Virus record (IMG/VR): IMGVR_UViG_3300006914_000015
Span: 1-49,123 of that record
DNA from: a virus
Length of the DNA stretch: 49,123 nt
Direction: 5' to 3' (one strand)
In this document: piece by piece, positions 30,277 to 37,978 of the stretch
Layout: each line of letters starts with the position of its first letter
Position numbering within the stretch: position 1 is the stretch's first letter
The notes under the pieces: model-generated
Database searches by the model: none
Seen by the model: the letters and a program-made list of their open reading frames with translations, nothing else
What the model was told of the DNA's origin: nothing
Position numbers and translations under genes: made by a program

Positions 30277-30956
30277 GCGGCACCGCCGATCGGCAGCACG
30301 TCCTGCGCTAGGCGGCGGGCGATCAGTTCGCAGTACCGCTCCTCGATCTCGACGCCGATGGCCTGGCGGCCGAGATTGCGAGCGGCGACGAGGGCGGAGC
30401 CGGAACCGGCGAACGGGTCGGCGATGACGCCCGGTGGGCAGGCGTCAATGAGTGCTTCCATGACGTCCAGCGGCTTTGCGTGAGCGTGTCCAGCCCGGGT
30501 GCTGTACCCGTTGTAGCCGGAAGCGGCGAGCGATCGGGTCTTGATGACCGCACTGCGCGTAGGCGTTTGGTTCGGCCAGTTGCCCAGGAGGAAGATCGGC
30601 TCCCAGTTCATCAGCCATGGATCGCGCTGACCAAAGAGGCCGGCTCCGACGACGGGCTTCTCGAAGACCAACGCCTTCTTCCAGCCGGTCGGGAAGCCGA
30701 CGCGCAAGGATCCGAAGACCAGCGCGGGCCGTTCGCTTCCCCACGACGCAAGCGCGGCATCCCGCGTGGATGTGTCCCTGTCTCCAGCGATCCCGGCATG
30801 GGCAGCGGGATTGTGCTTTCCCGCCCATGCACCGTGCCGATAGGAAACTCCCCACGGCGGGTCGGTGACGAGGACGTCGGCGGCCAGCCACTCGGTGGCC
30901 TCGCGGCAGTCGCCGTGCCACAGGGTCACGTGCTCGTCAGCGTAGTAGGGCTTCAT
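30273..30956 (-). CDS. DNA adenine/cytosine-N4 methyltransferase
   Basis: 227 aa from ATG 30956 (ATGA). LVTDPPWGVSY (catalytic motif IV) comes first and IADPFAGSGSALVAARNLG (cofactor motif I) near the C-terminus, the beta-class order. It would methylate exocyclic amino groups of DNA, most simply to protect phage DNA from host restriction. No partner nuclease is seen, so it is an orphan enzyme. Confidence 0.9.
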   Translation of the reverse strand: MKPYYADEHVTLWHGDCREATEWLAADVLVTDPPWGVSYRHGAWAGKHNPAAHAGIAGDRDTSTRDAALASWGSERPALVFGSLRVGFPTGWKKALVFEKPVVGAGLFGQRDPWLMNWEPIFLLGNWPNQTPTRSAVIKTRSLAASGYNGYSTRAGHAHAKPLDVMEALIDACPPGVIADPFAGSGSALVAARNLGRQAIGVEIEERYCELIARRLAQDVLPIGGAA

Positions 30957-31228
30957 CCCCCACCGCCTCGTCCGCACGTCGGGCACGCCTGCGGGTCGAC
31001 GACGGCCAACGCCCGGGGCCGGTCGGGGTCGCGGCGGATGGCGCCGAGGCGGGTGAGTTCACCGAGCTGGTAGGCGACCGACGACGGCGAGACGAGGCCG
31101 ACGGCGGTGGCGATGTCGCGGACGGTGGGCGGGTAGCCGTGGGCGGCGACGTGGGTGCGGATGTAGGCAACGATGGCGCGTTGGCGGGCGGACAGCGGCG
31201 GGACGACGGGCACAGGCGCCCCAGGCAC
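30953..31228 (-). CDS. LexA-type winged-helix DNA-binding protein (no protease domain)
   Basis: 91 aa from GTG 31228 with AAGGA seven bases upstream. LSARQRAIVAYIRTHVAAHG, PPTVRDIATAVGL and SVAYQLGELTRLGAIRRDP are a LexA N-terminal domain. The protein ends in CPTCGRGGGG with no S24 peptidase part. The frame stays open to TTG 31387, but that extension only translates the GGACGAG repeats into Ser/Leu runs, so I prefer the shorter start. It may bind the repeats in front of it. Confidence 0.72.
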   Translation of the reverse strand: MPGAPVPVVPPLSARQRAIVAYIRTHVAAHGYPPTVRDIATAVGLVSPSSVAYQLGELTRLGAIRRDPDRPRALAVVDPQACPTCGRGGGG

Positions 31229-31238
31229 CAGATCGTCC

Positions 31239-31367
31239 TTGATCTTGACATGTGTTTGATCTTGTACTAGCTCGTCCGTCTCCTCGTCCCTATAGACGGG
31301 GACGAGGGACGAGGACGATTTGCCTCGTCCCTGGACGAGGAGGGACGAGGTTGGGACGAGGGACGAG
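31239..31367. repeat. GGACGAG repeat cluster (origin or operator candidate)
   Basis: Nine exact GGACGAG/CTCGTCC heptamers in both orientations in 31271-31367, forming two strong inverted pairs (CCTCGTCCC with GGGACGAGG at 31282-31307, and CCTCGTCC with GGACGAGG at 31323-31340). Next to them two TTGATCTTG copies (31239-31247, 31256-31264) are 17 bp apart. The cluster ends exactly at the ATPase stop and lies between the RecA-like ATPase and LexA-HTH genes, near the primase. Iteron origin or operator. Confidence 0.7.
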
Positions 31368-32459
31368 CTAGAAACCGACATCGACAAACTCCTTGATCAA
31401 CCGGTGCAACTTTGCCCCGTGAGCCCCGCTGGAAAGCTCCACGAACTCCTCGTCGACAAGAGCAGCCAGAGCGGAACGGATATCGACCGCCTTACCTGTT
31501 ACTCGCTCTTCGACTTCCCCCTTGGTCAGCGGGCGCCCAGCCCTGGCGAGCGCATCCGACACCGACAACATCAACTTGACGTTGCGCTTCGACTCGTCCT
31601 CACCCGGCTTGGGCGGCCACAGGTCGGTCGTGGCATCCATCTCCGTCTGCGAGTCGATCGCCAGGTCGGCGAACCAGTGCAGACCTTCCCGGCTGGGAAG
31701 CGCGTGACGCCGCAACTGCCCGGGGCGGTCCTTGGCGATGAACAGCGTCGACTTGCCCAACTGCCCGACCCCGAACGGCTTGCGGTTCTCCAACACGAAC
31801 GCCGCCCCGTTGACCCCGTTGAGCTTGTGGACCGCCCCGATGGCATACCGACCACGGGACTCACTCGCCTTCGTCACATGGTCGAGCGCCACCACCGCCG
31901 GACCAAGATCGGCGATCCGCCGTAATAGCAGCTTCCCGAACCGAGCCACGTCGGTGTTGTCCTTCATCTCAAGCCCGTGCATCGACATCGCCTCGGTGAC
32001 GCCGTCCGTCACGCACAGCGTCAACTCGGGCAGTCCGAGGACATCCAGTAGCCGCGCCCAGCCGGTACCGGTGGTGACCGGCTCCTCGGGTCGCACGTAG
32101 TGGAAGTGGGCCGCGATCTCCGCCCGCGGTGCACCAACCGCCAGTAGTCGGTTCACGACGCCCACCTCGTCGTCTTCGAAGTCGAGGTACAGGACGTCCC
32201 GTCCGTCGGCCAGTTCGTCCCGGCAGGCCAGCAGCGCGAACCAGGTCTTCCCGGCCTCACTCTCCGACGCCACCGTGTGCACCCGGCCGGGGTAGAACAG
32301 CCCCACACCGTCGTTGCGCCGCCCCACAGAGGGCAGCAGTGGGCGGTAGGTGCCGTCGAGCACCGACGTGAGGTCGACAGGCGCCCAACTGGCGCCGGCC
32401 GCCTGTGCCGTGGCGATGGCGGCCTGGCGCTCTTCGAAAGTGAGGTCATCATCGTTCAC
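31368..32459 (-). CDS. RecA-like AAA ATPase (RepA/helicase-loader type)
   Basis: 363 aa from GTG 32459 (a GTG at 32486 is the alternative). Walker A ASESEAGKTWFALL, Walker B-like LTLCVTDGVTEAM, and VVALDHVTKASE with the sensor Asp-His. A winged-helix-like end (GRPLTKGEVEERVTGKAVDI) may contact DNA. It follows the primase-polymerase gene, so it is probably the replicative helicase or loader. Confidence 0.82.
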   Translation of the reverse strand: MNDDDLTFEERQAAIATAQAAGASWAPVDLTSVLDGTYRPLLPSVGRRNDGVGLFYPGRVHTVASESEAGKTWFALLACRDELADGRDVLYLDFEDDEVGVVNRLLAVGAPRAEIAAHFHYVRPEEPVTTGTGWARLLDVLGLPELTLCVTDGVTEAMSMHGLEMKDNTDVARFGKLLLRRIADLGPAVVALDHVTKASESRGRYAIGAVHKLNGVNGAAFVLENRKPFGVGQLGKSTLFIAKDRPGQLRRHALPSREGLHWFADLAIDSQTEMDATTDLWPPKPGEDESKRNVKLMLSVSDALARAGRPLTKGEVEERVTGKAVDIRSALAALVDEEFVELSSGAHGAKLHRLIKEFVDVGF

Positions 32460-33351
32460 GCGGATTCGCCTTGCCGGCGGCGACACCTGAGGCGATGGTC
32501 AGAGCGGCTTCCCGCTCGCCGAGGCCGCACGCCACGGCGGCCGAGTACAGCTCCTGAACCACGGTCGCCTCGTCGAGCAGTCCGGCGCCGAGTAGGGTGC
32601 CGACGCTGAACGCCGCCTCGTTGAGGCGGTTGTTGCGGCCCGGTTCCCTGCTGGCCCGTACGGCGGCGACCTCGTTTTCCAGCGCCTTCGCCGCGTACCC
32701 CTGGCCGCCGCCGGTGCGGGCGGCATCGAACGGGTCGGGGACCGGTTTCGGCGGATCCATCAGCTGACTGAGCAGGCTGGGCCACGGGGCGGGGTCGGCG
32801 AAGAAGTCCACCCACCGGTAGGCATGCCCCGCGGCGTGGATGCTTGGCGCGGCCACGATGTACCCACCGCGCCCCCGGGTGTCCAGACCGACCATGTTGG
32901 GACCGAAGGCGTTGGCCTTGCCCTTCACGCCGCCGTCGGGGGCCTGGTAGATGAAGTGTTCGCCACCGGACCCGGTGATCTGGGTGAGGGTGTCGGGCAG
33001 GGGCTGGCCCGCGCCGGCCAGGTAGTCGCGCAGGCGGGCCAGGGATTCGTCTCCGCCGTGCCGAGGGTCGACGTCGAGGACGGCGAAGTTGTTGGCGCCG
33101 GCGGGCAGGCCGATGTTCGCCTTCGGGTGGATCTGCCACCAGTTGTAGATGGCCTCGATGTCCGCGCTGGCGCCGTTGACACCCCGTGCGGTCATGGGGT
33201 GCTTACCCGGGGACGAGCAGGACAACCTGGACGGACAGGCGCAGGTGCCGTCCTCGGGCCACCAGACGGGGAACACGAGTAGGCCGGCGACGGCGTAGAC
33301 GCGGGCCATGGCGCCGAGTTCGCTTTCGGCGTCACGGTCGATAATCGTCAT
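32449..33351 (-). CDS. bifunctional primase-polymerase (AEP)
   Basis: 300 aa from ATG 33351. The family hallmarks are VFPVWWPEDGTC ... CSSPGKHPMT, IHPKANIGLPAG, AVLDVDPRHGG (catalytic D-x-D), and IYQAPDGGVKGK / GLDTRGRGGYIVAAPS. It starts and extends DNA from RNA or DNA primers. A helical C-terminus (NNRLNEAAFSVGTLLGAGLL) may dock the ATPase encoded next. Confidence 0.9.
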   Translation of the reverse strand: MTIIDRDAESELGAMARVYAVAGLLVFPVWWPEDGTCACPSRLSCSSPGKHPMTARGVNGASADIEAIYNWWQIHPKANIGLPAGANNFAVLDVDPRHGGDESLARLRDYLAGAGQPLPDTLTQITGSGGEHFIYQAPDGGVKGKANAFGPNMVGLDTRGRGGYIVAAPSIHAAGHAYRWVDFFADPAPWPSLLSQLMDPPKPVPDPFDAARTGGGQGYAAKALENEVAAVRASREPGRNNRLNEAAFSVGTLLGAGLLDEATVVQELYSAAVACGLGEREAALTIASGVAAGKANPRER

Positions 33352-33381
33352 TGGCGCCTCCGGTGATGTCGTAGGTTGCCG

Positions 33382-33419
33382 GGCCACCCACAGGTTGTGC
33401 ATCCGGCCTGTGGGTGGCC
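33382..33419. terminator. 13-bp perfect hairpin
   Basis: GGCCACCCACAGG (33382-33394) pairs perfectly with CCTGTGGGTGGCC (33407-33419) around a 12-nt loop, in the 92-bp gap before the primase-polymerase gene. No U-run follows. It can act as an attenuator, an RNA processing site, or a protein-binding cruciform. Confidence 0.7.
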
Positions 33420-33443
33420 GTTGTTGGAGTTGTGTGGTGTCGC

Positions 33444-33827
33444 CTAGAACGGCGGCGGCCCCGCGGTGGCCCGCCGCAGGTGTGCACGGGCGGTCTGCTT
33501 GTCGGCGTCGGTGGGTTCGGCGAGGATCCACGGCGCGGACTGGCCGGGCTTGGCAACACCCCGGCCGAGCCGCCCGAGGACCATCCGTCCGGTGCCGATC
33601 TTCGGCCGGAGTTGCCCCTGCAACGCCTTCTGGAAGATCAGCACGCCGTTGTGCTCGGTGCCGGCGTCCTTGCCGTCCAGGACGGTGACGGTGGTTTCGA
33701 CGGCGTCGGCGGGGCCGAAGGACGTGTTGATGTCCTTCTGCTCGCTGGTGGGGGCGAGGAGCAGCAGGCACCCCTCGAACTCGGTGATCTTCACTCCGGT
33801 CGAGGGGGCGTCGAACATGTCGCTCAC
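33444..33827 (-). CDS. conserved actinophage protein next to RecB-like nuclease
   Basis: 127 aa from GTG 33827 after AAAGGA. MFDAPSTGVKITEFEG, LLLLAPTSEQKD, HNGVLIFQKALQGQLRP and MVLGRLGRGVAKPGQSAPW occur together in actinophage recombination/replication regions. The beta-rich core could be an OB-fold ssDNA-binding protein, but this is inference from position. No named family recalled. Confidence 0.7.
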   Translation of the reverse strand: MSDMFDAPSTGVKITEFEGCLLLLAPTSEQKDINTSFGPADAVETTVTVLDGKDAGTEHNGVLIFQKALQGQLRPKIGTGRMVLGRLGRGVAKPGQSAPWILAEPTDADKQTARAHLRRATAGPPPF

Positions 33828-33865
33828 GTGTGTGTCCTTTCGTCTGTCTTGTGCGTGTGCGTGTT

Positions 33866-34882
33866 TCACCCTGCGGTTGCGAGGAGCTTGTGTTTGCGGC
33901 TGCGCGCGGCCGCGGTCAGCGTCTCGTTCCAGGCGCCGGCCGCTGACGCTTCGGCCCAGATGGCGGTGAGGTCCTCGACGGTGGTGGCGTTGCCGATCCG
34001 GGTGGCGAGGTCGTTGACGGTGTGCTGGCGTTTCAGCCCAGCGAGCGGGTCGGTGCCGTGTGGTACGGCAAGGTTCTTCCGCTGGCGCCACGCCCGTACC
34101 TGGGCGGCCAGCGCCGCGGCTTCCCACCCGGCGGCGATGTCGACCTGGTACAGGTGGCAGCGGCCCTGCCCGACGGGCAGGTGCATGACGATCGCCTTGT
34201 CCTGGTCGACGGCCGGCATCGGCTCGTACCGCTGGGTGAGCGCGTTCCAGATGGCGGCGCCGTGGGCGTAGAGGGCGAGCTGGATGGCGATCTCGGTCCA
34301 GGAGTAGTCGACCCGCTTGGCGGTCTTCAGGTCCCCGACGAGGTGTCGGCGGGCGTTGATCTGCGCCTGTGTGGTTTGCAGGATGCGGTCGAAGCAGCCG
34401 GCCACCTTGTACTGCGGCACCACGACGATCCGTTCGATGAGGGTCGGCACCGCGATCAGGCCGCTGGCCGACATCTCCTTGCGGTACGCCTCCACGTCGG
34501 CGCGCCACGGGTCGGGCACCACCGGCTGCTCGCCGCGGTCCAGGGCTTCGGTGAAGGAGTGCAGGGCGGTGCCGAGGTTGGCGCCGGCCGCCGACGCCGC
34601 GGCGTCCTTCGCCTGCTGGGTGACCTTGTTGAGCGTTTCCTTGTCGTCGACGCCGGCCGAGCACGCCAGGGCGTACAGGTCGCCGCGCAGCCCGATGCCC
34701 TTGGCCACCATCCGTTCGCCCCACTGGGTGAGTGCGAACGTGTCGGCGAGGGTCTTGGCGAACGTGGTGGCCCGCGTCCACGGCTGCTCCTTGCCGCCGT
34801 CGGGGTCGGGCAGCAGGTACCGGCCGTAGCGGTCACGCTTGGGCCCCGGTTGGGCGGCGGCGGCGTCGAACTGGTCGCTCAT
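33866..34882 (-). CDS. PD-(D/E)XK exonuclease (RecB/Cas4-like)
   Basis: 338 aa from ATG 34882 (ATGA with the WhiB gene). GCFDRILQTTQ and LVGDLKTAKRVDYSW give the Asp and D-x-K catalytic residues; TEIAIQLALYAHGAA is the QxxxY-type motif of RecB-family nucleases. It likely makes 3' overhangs for recombination with the neighbouring 127-aa protein. Confidence 0.85.
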   Translation of the reverse strand: MSDQFDAAAAQPGPKRDRYGRYLLPDPDGGKEQPWTRATTFAKTLADTFALTQWGERMVAKGIGLRGDLYALACSAGVDDKETLNKVTQQAKDAAASAAGANLGTALHSFTEALDRGEQPVVPDPWRADVEAYRKEMSASGLIAVPTLIERIVVVPQYKVAGCFDRILQTTQAQINARRHLVGDLKTAKRVDYSWTEIAIQLALYAHGAAIWNALTQRYEPMPAVDQDKAIVMHLPVGQGRCHLYQVDIAAGWEAAALAAQVRAWRQRKNLAVPHGTDPLAGLKRQHTVNDLATRIGNATTVEDLTAIWAEASAAGAWNETLTAAARSRKHKLLATAG

Positions 34883-35499
34883 GCCGCCCCCCGGGCCCGG
34901 TCGGCCTTCGCCGCCGCGTTGGCGGCCAGGCACCGGGCGCAGGCGGCCTCGTCGCGGCGCAGGTGCCGCTTGTAGCCCTTCGGTGTACCGCAGGCGTCGG
35001 TGTCCGGCCGGCCCTGCCCGGCGGTCTGCTGCAGCTCCCCGACCCGTCTCGCCACGTCCTGCCGGCTGCAGCCGACCCGCTCGGCGATGTCGGTGAGCGG
35101 GACCCTGGCGGCCCACATCCAGGCGATGCGTTCCTCGTCGGTGACGGGCCGGTTCACCCCCGCCGGGTCGCCGGTGCCCACGGCGGGGCTGCCCGTCGGC
35201 GTGCGGGCAGCCACGTTGTGTGGGCGGGCCGGTGCGGACGCGTGCCGGGAGGTCCACCAGTAGCCGCCGTAGACGCCGTTACGGACCTCGCGCGGGTTGT
35301 CCCGCGCCCACGCCATGCATTTGGTGCGTACGTCGCACAGGCGCTGGCAGATCCACGCGGCCTGGCCATGGTCGTCGGCACTGTGCGATGTCCATAGGTT
35401 GGGGTCCCATTCGTCGCTGGCGCAGGCGCCACGCACCCGCCAGTCGATGTCGTCGCTGGCAGAGTCCAGACCCCAGGAGGTGCCTTTCCGAAGGCTCAC
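34879..35499 (-). CDS. WhiB-like iron-sulfur regulator fused to an HTH and zinc-like tail
   Basis: 206 aa from GTG 35499. Four Cys at 26, 51, 55, 61 (GACASDEW, ICQRLCDVRTKC), then NGVYGGYW near residue 75, define a WhiB-like 4Fe-4S protein that binds sigma-factor region 4. Residues ~117-155 form an HTH (PLTDIAERVGCSRQDVARRV), and the end has ACGTPKGYKRHLRRDEAACA. Phage WhiB proteins can imitate host WhiB2-type regulators to shut host development. Confidence 0.85.
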   Translation of the reverse strand: MSLRKGTSWGLDSASDDIDWRVRGACASDEWDPNLWTSHSADDHGQAAWICQRLCDVRTKCMAWARDNPREVRNGVYGGYWWTSRHASAPARPHNVAARTPTGSPAVGTGDPAGVNRPVTDEERIAWMWAARVPLTDIAERVGCSRQDVARRVGELQQTAGQGRPDTDACGTPKGYKRHLRRDEAACARCLAANAAAKADRARGAA

Positions 35500-35633
35500 A
35501 GCAGCTCGTCCTTCACCTTAGCGTCGACGGTGGACTGCTGGCTGTCGTCGGGTTCCTCGTCGTCCTCGGTGGCGCACCAGCAGTCCGGGTCGCCGCAGTA
35601 GTAGGGCTCGTCGATGTCGTCGAGGTCGGTCAC
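35496..35633 (-). CDS. 45-aa acidic protein with Cys cluster
   Basis: 45 aa from GTG 35633, following GGAGGCACC; GTGA overlaps on both sides. YYCGDPDCWCATEDDEE has three Cys in a short acidic stretch. The tight packing between neighbours, good site and codon use make it real. Function unknown. Confidence 0.7.
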   Translation of the reverse strand: MTDLDDIDEPYYCGDPDCWCATEDDEEPDDSQQSTVDAKVKDELL

Positions 35634-35827
35634 GGTGCCTCCTCAGCGCTCGCCGGCTTCAGCTCGGTCTTCACCTGCTCGATGAGGTCAGCGGCGTCGC
35701 GTACCTCGGGCGGCACGGCTCGCAGCAGTTCGCCGAGGCAGGGCCAGTCCTTGCCGTGCCATTTCTCGTAGTCCGCGAGATCGGTGATCAGCTTCCATGC
35801 CCACGGCGGCAGGTCTCGGTACCTCAC
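35630..35827 (-). CDS. hypothetical small protein
   Basis: 65 aa from GTG 35827 (GTGA). VRYRDLPPWAWKLITDLADY, then WPCLGELLRAVPPEVRDAAD; helical. No family recognised. Confidence 0.65.
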   Translation of the reverse strand: MRYRDLPPWAWKLITDLADYEKWHGKDWPCLGELLRAVPPEVRDAADLIEQVKTELKPASAEEAP

Positions 35828-36135
35828 GTGGTCACTGCCACTTCGTCGCGCCGGGCCTGGATCAGTTCCCGCCATTCGGCGGTGAGCATCCGGTAATCAC
35901 GCTCGATCTCCGTGTAGACCTCAAAGGTGCGGGCGCGTCGATCAAAGCCGAACTCGTCCTCGTGGAAATCGACCTCTTCTGGCCGACCGTCGAAGTGGCC
36001 GTATTCCTGCCCGAGTACGCACCGGCACGGGTCGCCGAGGTCCAGCGTCTCGAGGTTGATCCGCTGCCACCAGCCGGGCCGGTGCTCGTCCAGCCACGCC
36101 GCGCCGGCGGACACACGATCGTCGATGGTGGTCAT
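35824..36135 (-). CDS. hypothetical conserved phage protein
   Basis: 103 aa from ATG 36135 (ATGA). VSAGAAWLDEHRPGWWQRI, LDLGDPCRCVLGQEYG, then acidic helical end. The LDLGDPxxCVLGQ motif is common in actinophage early proteins; role unknown. Confidence 0.68.
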   Translation of the reverse strand: MTTIDDRVSAGAAWLDEHRPGWWQRINLETLDLGDPCRCVLGQEYGHFDGRPEEVDFHEDEFGFDRRARTFEVYTEIERDYRMLTAEWRELIQARRDEVAVTT

Positions 36136-36422
36136 GCGGCGGCCTCCCACATCTCGCAACCAGTGACCATCGAGCCGGCGGCGACCGCACCAACGCCCGC
36201 CCGGCACTCGATATAGCCCTCGTTGCAGTTGCACGGCCGGCCCGGGAAGCACCAGTCGCCCGTCTCCACGACGTTGTAGTTCGCGCATGTGCGACACGCG
36301 CGGACGGCGGGGTTGTTCCAGCAGCGGCCGATGTGGACGGTCGCCGCCTTCTTGCTGGATCGGGCGCGGCGACAGTGCGGGCATTGCCACCGAGTGACCT
36401 TCAGTGCGATCGGCTCACTCAC
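36132..36422 (-). CDS. zinc-ribbon protein
   Basis: 96 aa from GTG 36422 (GTGA). WQCPHCRRARSSKKAATVHI, GRCWNNPAVRACRTCANY, CFPGRPCNCNEGYIEC: about ten Cys and one His, enough for two zinc sites. Likely nucleic-acid binding. No named family. Confidence 0.68.
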   Translation of the reverse strand: MSEPIALKVTRWQCPHCRRARSSKKAATVHIGRCWNNPAVRACRTCANYNVVETGDWCFPGRPCNCNEGYIECRAGVGAVAAGSMVTGCEMWEAAA

Positions 36423-36943
36423 CCCGCCACCGCCAGCATCTCGTCCAGTTCGGCCCGGTCGAACTCGCCGGTCTCCCACGCCGCCGCGGCGAGCCGCATG
36501 CACGTATCGGCGTCCAGCGGCGCGGTGAAGGCGCTCAGCCGGGGGTTGAAGATCTCGCCGACTTGCGTTTGAAGGTCCTGCTCGAAGTCGTGCCATATCC
36601 GTGCCCAACGAAGTTCCGTCTCAACATCAGTGACCAGCTCCGGGGCCACCGGCGCGTCACGCAGGGCGTGTAGTTCGGCGCCGAACTCCTTGGTCGCCCC
36701 TTCATGTGGTTCGGGACGGCGCGGTACCGGGCCGCGGCCGTCGACCACGTCGCGCACCACCGGCAGGTGCACAGTCCCCGCGGTGGCAGCGGTGGCCGGC
36801 GAGGGGGGCTCCTGCGGCGCCGGGTGCCGGCCGTGGGAGTGGTACCAGGCGAACAGGCGGCGGACGGTGGCGATGCCGACGAGTGCGATGACGCCGGCCC
36901 ACAGGCTGATGGCGGCGACCCAGACGATGGCGGTGGCGGTCAC
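36419..36943 (-). CDS. single-pass membrane protein
   Basis: 174 aa from GTG 36943 (GTGA). One helix at residues ~5-30 (AIVWVAAISLWAGVIALVGI), followed by a Pro-rich stretch and a soluble helical domain (ELRWARIWHDFEQDLQTQV). Likely anchored at the inner membrane with the domain in the cytoplasm. Unknown role. Confidence 0.65.
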   Translation of the reverse strand: MTATAIVWVAAISLWAGVIALVGIATVRRLFAWYHSHGRHPAPQEPPSPATAATAGTVHLPVVRDVVDGRGPVPRRPEPHEGATKEFGAELHALRDAPVAPELVTDVETELRWARIWHDFEQDLQTQVGEIFNPRLSAFTAPLDADTCMRLAAAAWETGEFDRAELDEMLAVAG

Positions 36944-37503
36944 AGCCCACCGCCGCTGATCGCGTCGTACAGCGCCATCGCCCACCGCACGTCGCCCATC
37001 GCGGTGTGCCGCTCGGTGGTCGGCGGCTCGACCCCACAGGCGCGGGACAGCGCATCGGAGTCGTCCTGCTGGCCGAGAGCCAAGCCGGCGTCCACGTCAC
37101 CCATCGACGCCCGGCCGAGCAGGTACCCGATGGCGAGGTTTTCGATGTCCTTCAGGTGGTAGTGCCACATCGGCGGCACGTCGTAGTAGGCGAGGATTCG
37201 CGCCAGTCGTTCGGTGTCGAAGTTCGGCACGGCACCGATGACGTGTGGCTGACCTACCAGCGCGCCGCTGAAAAGTTCGACGAAGTCCGCCAGGTCGAGG
37301 GCGCCGGTCGGGTCGTACCGGGCGTCATGGTCCGCCCGGAAGAACTCGGGTAGCGCCTTGGCCTTCGCCAGGTCGTGCTCGACGAAGCAGTGGTAGCCGG
37401 TCTCGCTGTCGTCCTCTTCCCGGCGTACAGCGGCCCACTCCCAGATGTGGTCGTCGGGGCTCAGCCCCGTGGTCTCGGTGTCCATGAAAACGATGGCGGT
37501 CAC
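36940..37503 (-). CDS. DnaQ-like 3'-5' exonuclease (DEDD)
   Basis: 187 aa from GTG 37503 (GTGA). FMDTETTGLSPDDHIWEWA carries the first D and E; GAVPNFDTERLARIL the second Asp; RHTAMGDVRWAMAL the His/Asp of DEDDh. It may proofread or trim ends during phage DNA synthesis. No polymerase domain is attached. Confidence 0.85.
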   Translation of the reverse strand: MTAIVFMDTETTGLSPDDHIWEWAAVRREEDDSETGYHCFVEHDLAKAKALPEFFRADHDARYDPTGALDLADFVELFSGALVGQPHVIGAVPNFDTERLARILAYYDVPPMWHYHLKDIENLAIGYLLGRASMGDVDAGLALGQQDDSDALSRACGVEPPTTERHTAMGDVRWAMALYDAISGGGL

Positions 37504-37775
37504 TTCTCGTCCTCCTTGGTCTTTGTGATCGGCGAGAAGACGCCTCGCAGCAGCGCGACGAGGACGAGCGCCCAGCCGTAGCCGATGGGCGGCAGCGCCG
37601 GCACCCACTCGGCGTGGGCGATGCCGACGGCGAGCATGAATAGCCAGCCGTGGGACAGGGTGATCAGCGCGCTGGTGATGAGCGACTGGATGAACCGGCC
37701 GTACGCCTTGCGGCGGGCTTGCCGCTTGTTCTCGGCCCGGATGAGCTTCACCAACTCGGGCGTGAAGGTGGTCAC
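37500..37775 (-). CDS. small membrane protein
   Basis: 91 aa from GTG 37775 (GTGA). A basic N-terminal helix (IRAENKRQARRKAYGRFIQS) and two hydrophobic segments (ALITLSHGWLFMLAVGIAHA, IGYGWALVLVALLRGVF). No family recognised. Confidence 0.65.
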   Translation of the reverse strand: MTTFTPELVKLIRAENKRQARRKAYGRFIQSLITSALITLSHGWLFMLAVGIAHAEWVPALPPIGYGWALVLVALLRGVFSPITKTKEDEK

Positions 37776-37978
37776 TTCGAGCGCTCCTTGTCGAGGTATC
37801 GGTACGCGTCCAGGACCCACCCCTCCGCCGCGCAGGCGGTGGTGTCGGCGCTGTCGCGGGGGTCGAGGGCGGCGGCGGCCCGGGCGTCGACCGGGTCGGG
37901 GCGGTCGAGGCGGCGGCAGATCAGGTCGATGGCGCCGAGAGGGGCGGCGATGGTCAGGCCGAGGAAGAAGCCGGTCAT
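37772..37978 (-). CDS. small membrane-associated protein
   Basis: 68 aa from ATG 37978 (ATGA). One hydrophobic helix at the N-terminus (GFFLGLTIAAPLGAIDLI) and an acidic soluble tail. Pairs with the next membrane gene by GTGA overlap. Unknown function. Confidence 0.62.
   Translation of the reverse strand: MTGFFLGLTIAAPLGAIDLICRRLDRPDPVDARAAAALDPRDSADTTACAAEGWVLDAYRYLDKERSK

Noticed and set aside
30273-30956. Restriction-modification pair
   Set aside because: A methyltransferase is present but no restriction nuclease is recognisable beside it; the next genes are RuvC-like and LexA-type.
31271-31367. Possible CRISPR array
   Set aside because: The repeats are seven bases, in both orientations, with irregular spacing and no unique spacers or Cas genes.
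31229-31387. Long form of the LexA-type protein starting at 31387
   Set aside because: The extra 53 residues are mostly translated GGACGAG repeats (Ser/Leu runs) and have no domain; GTG 31228 has a good AAGGA site. Not fully excluded.
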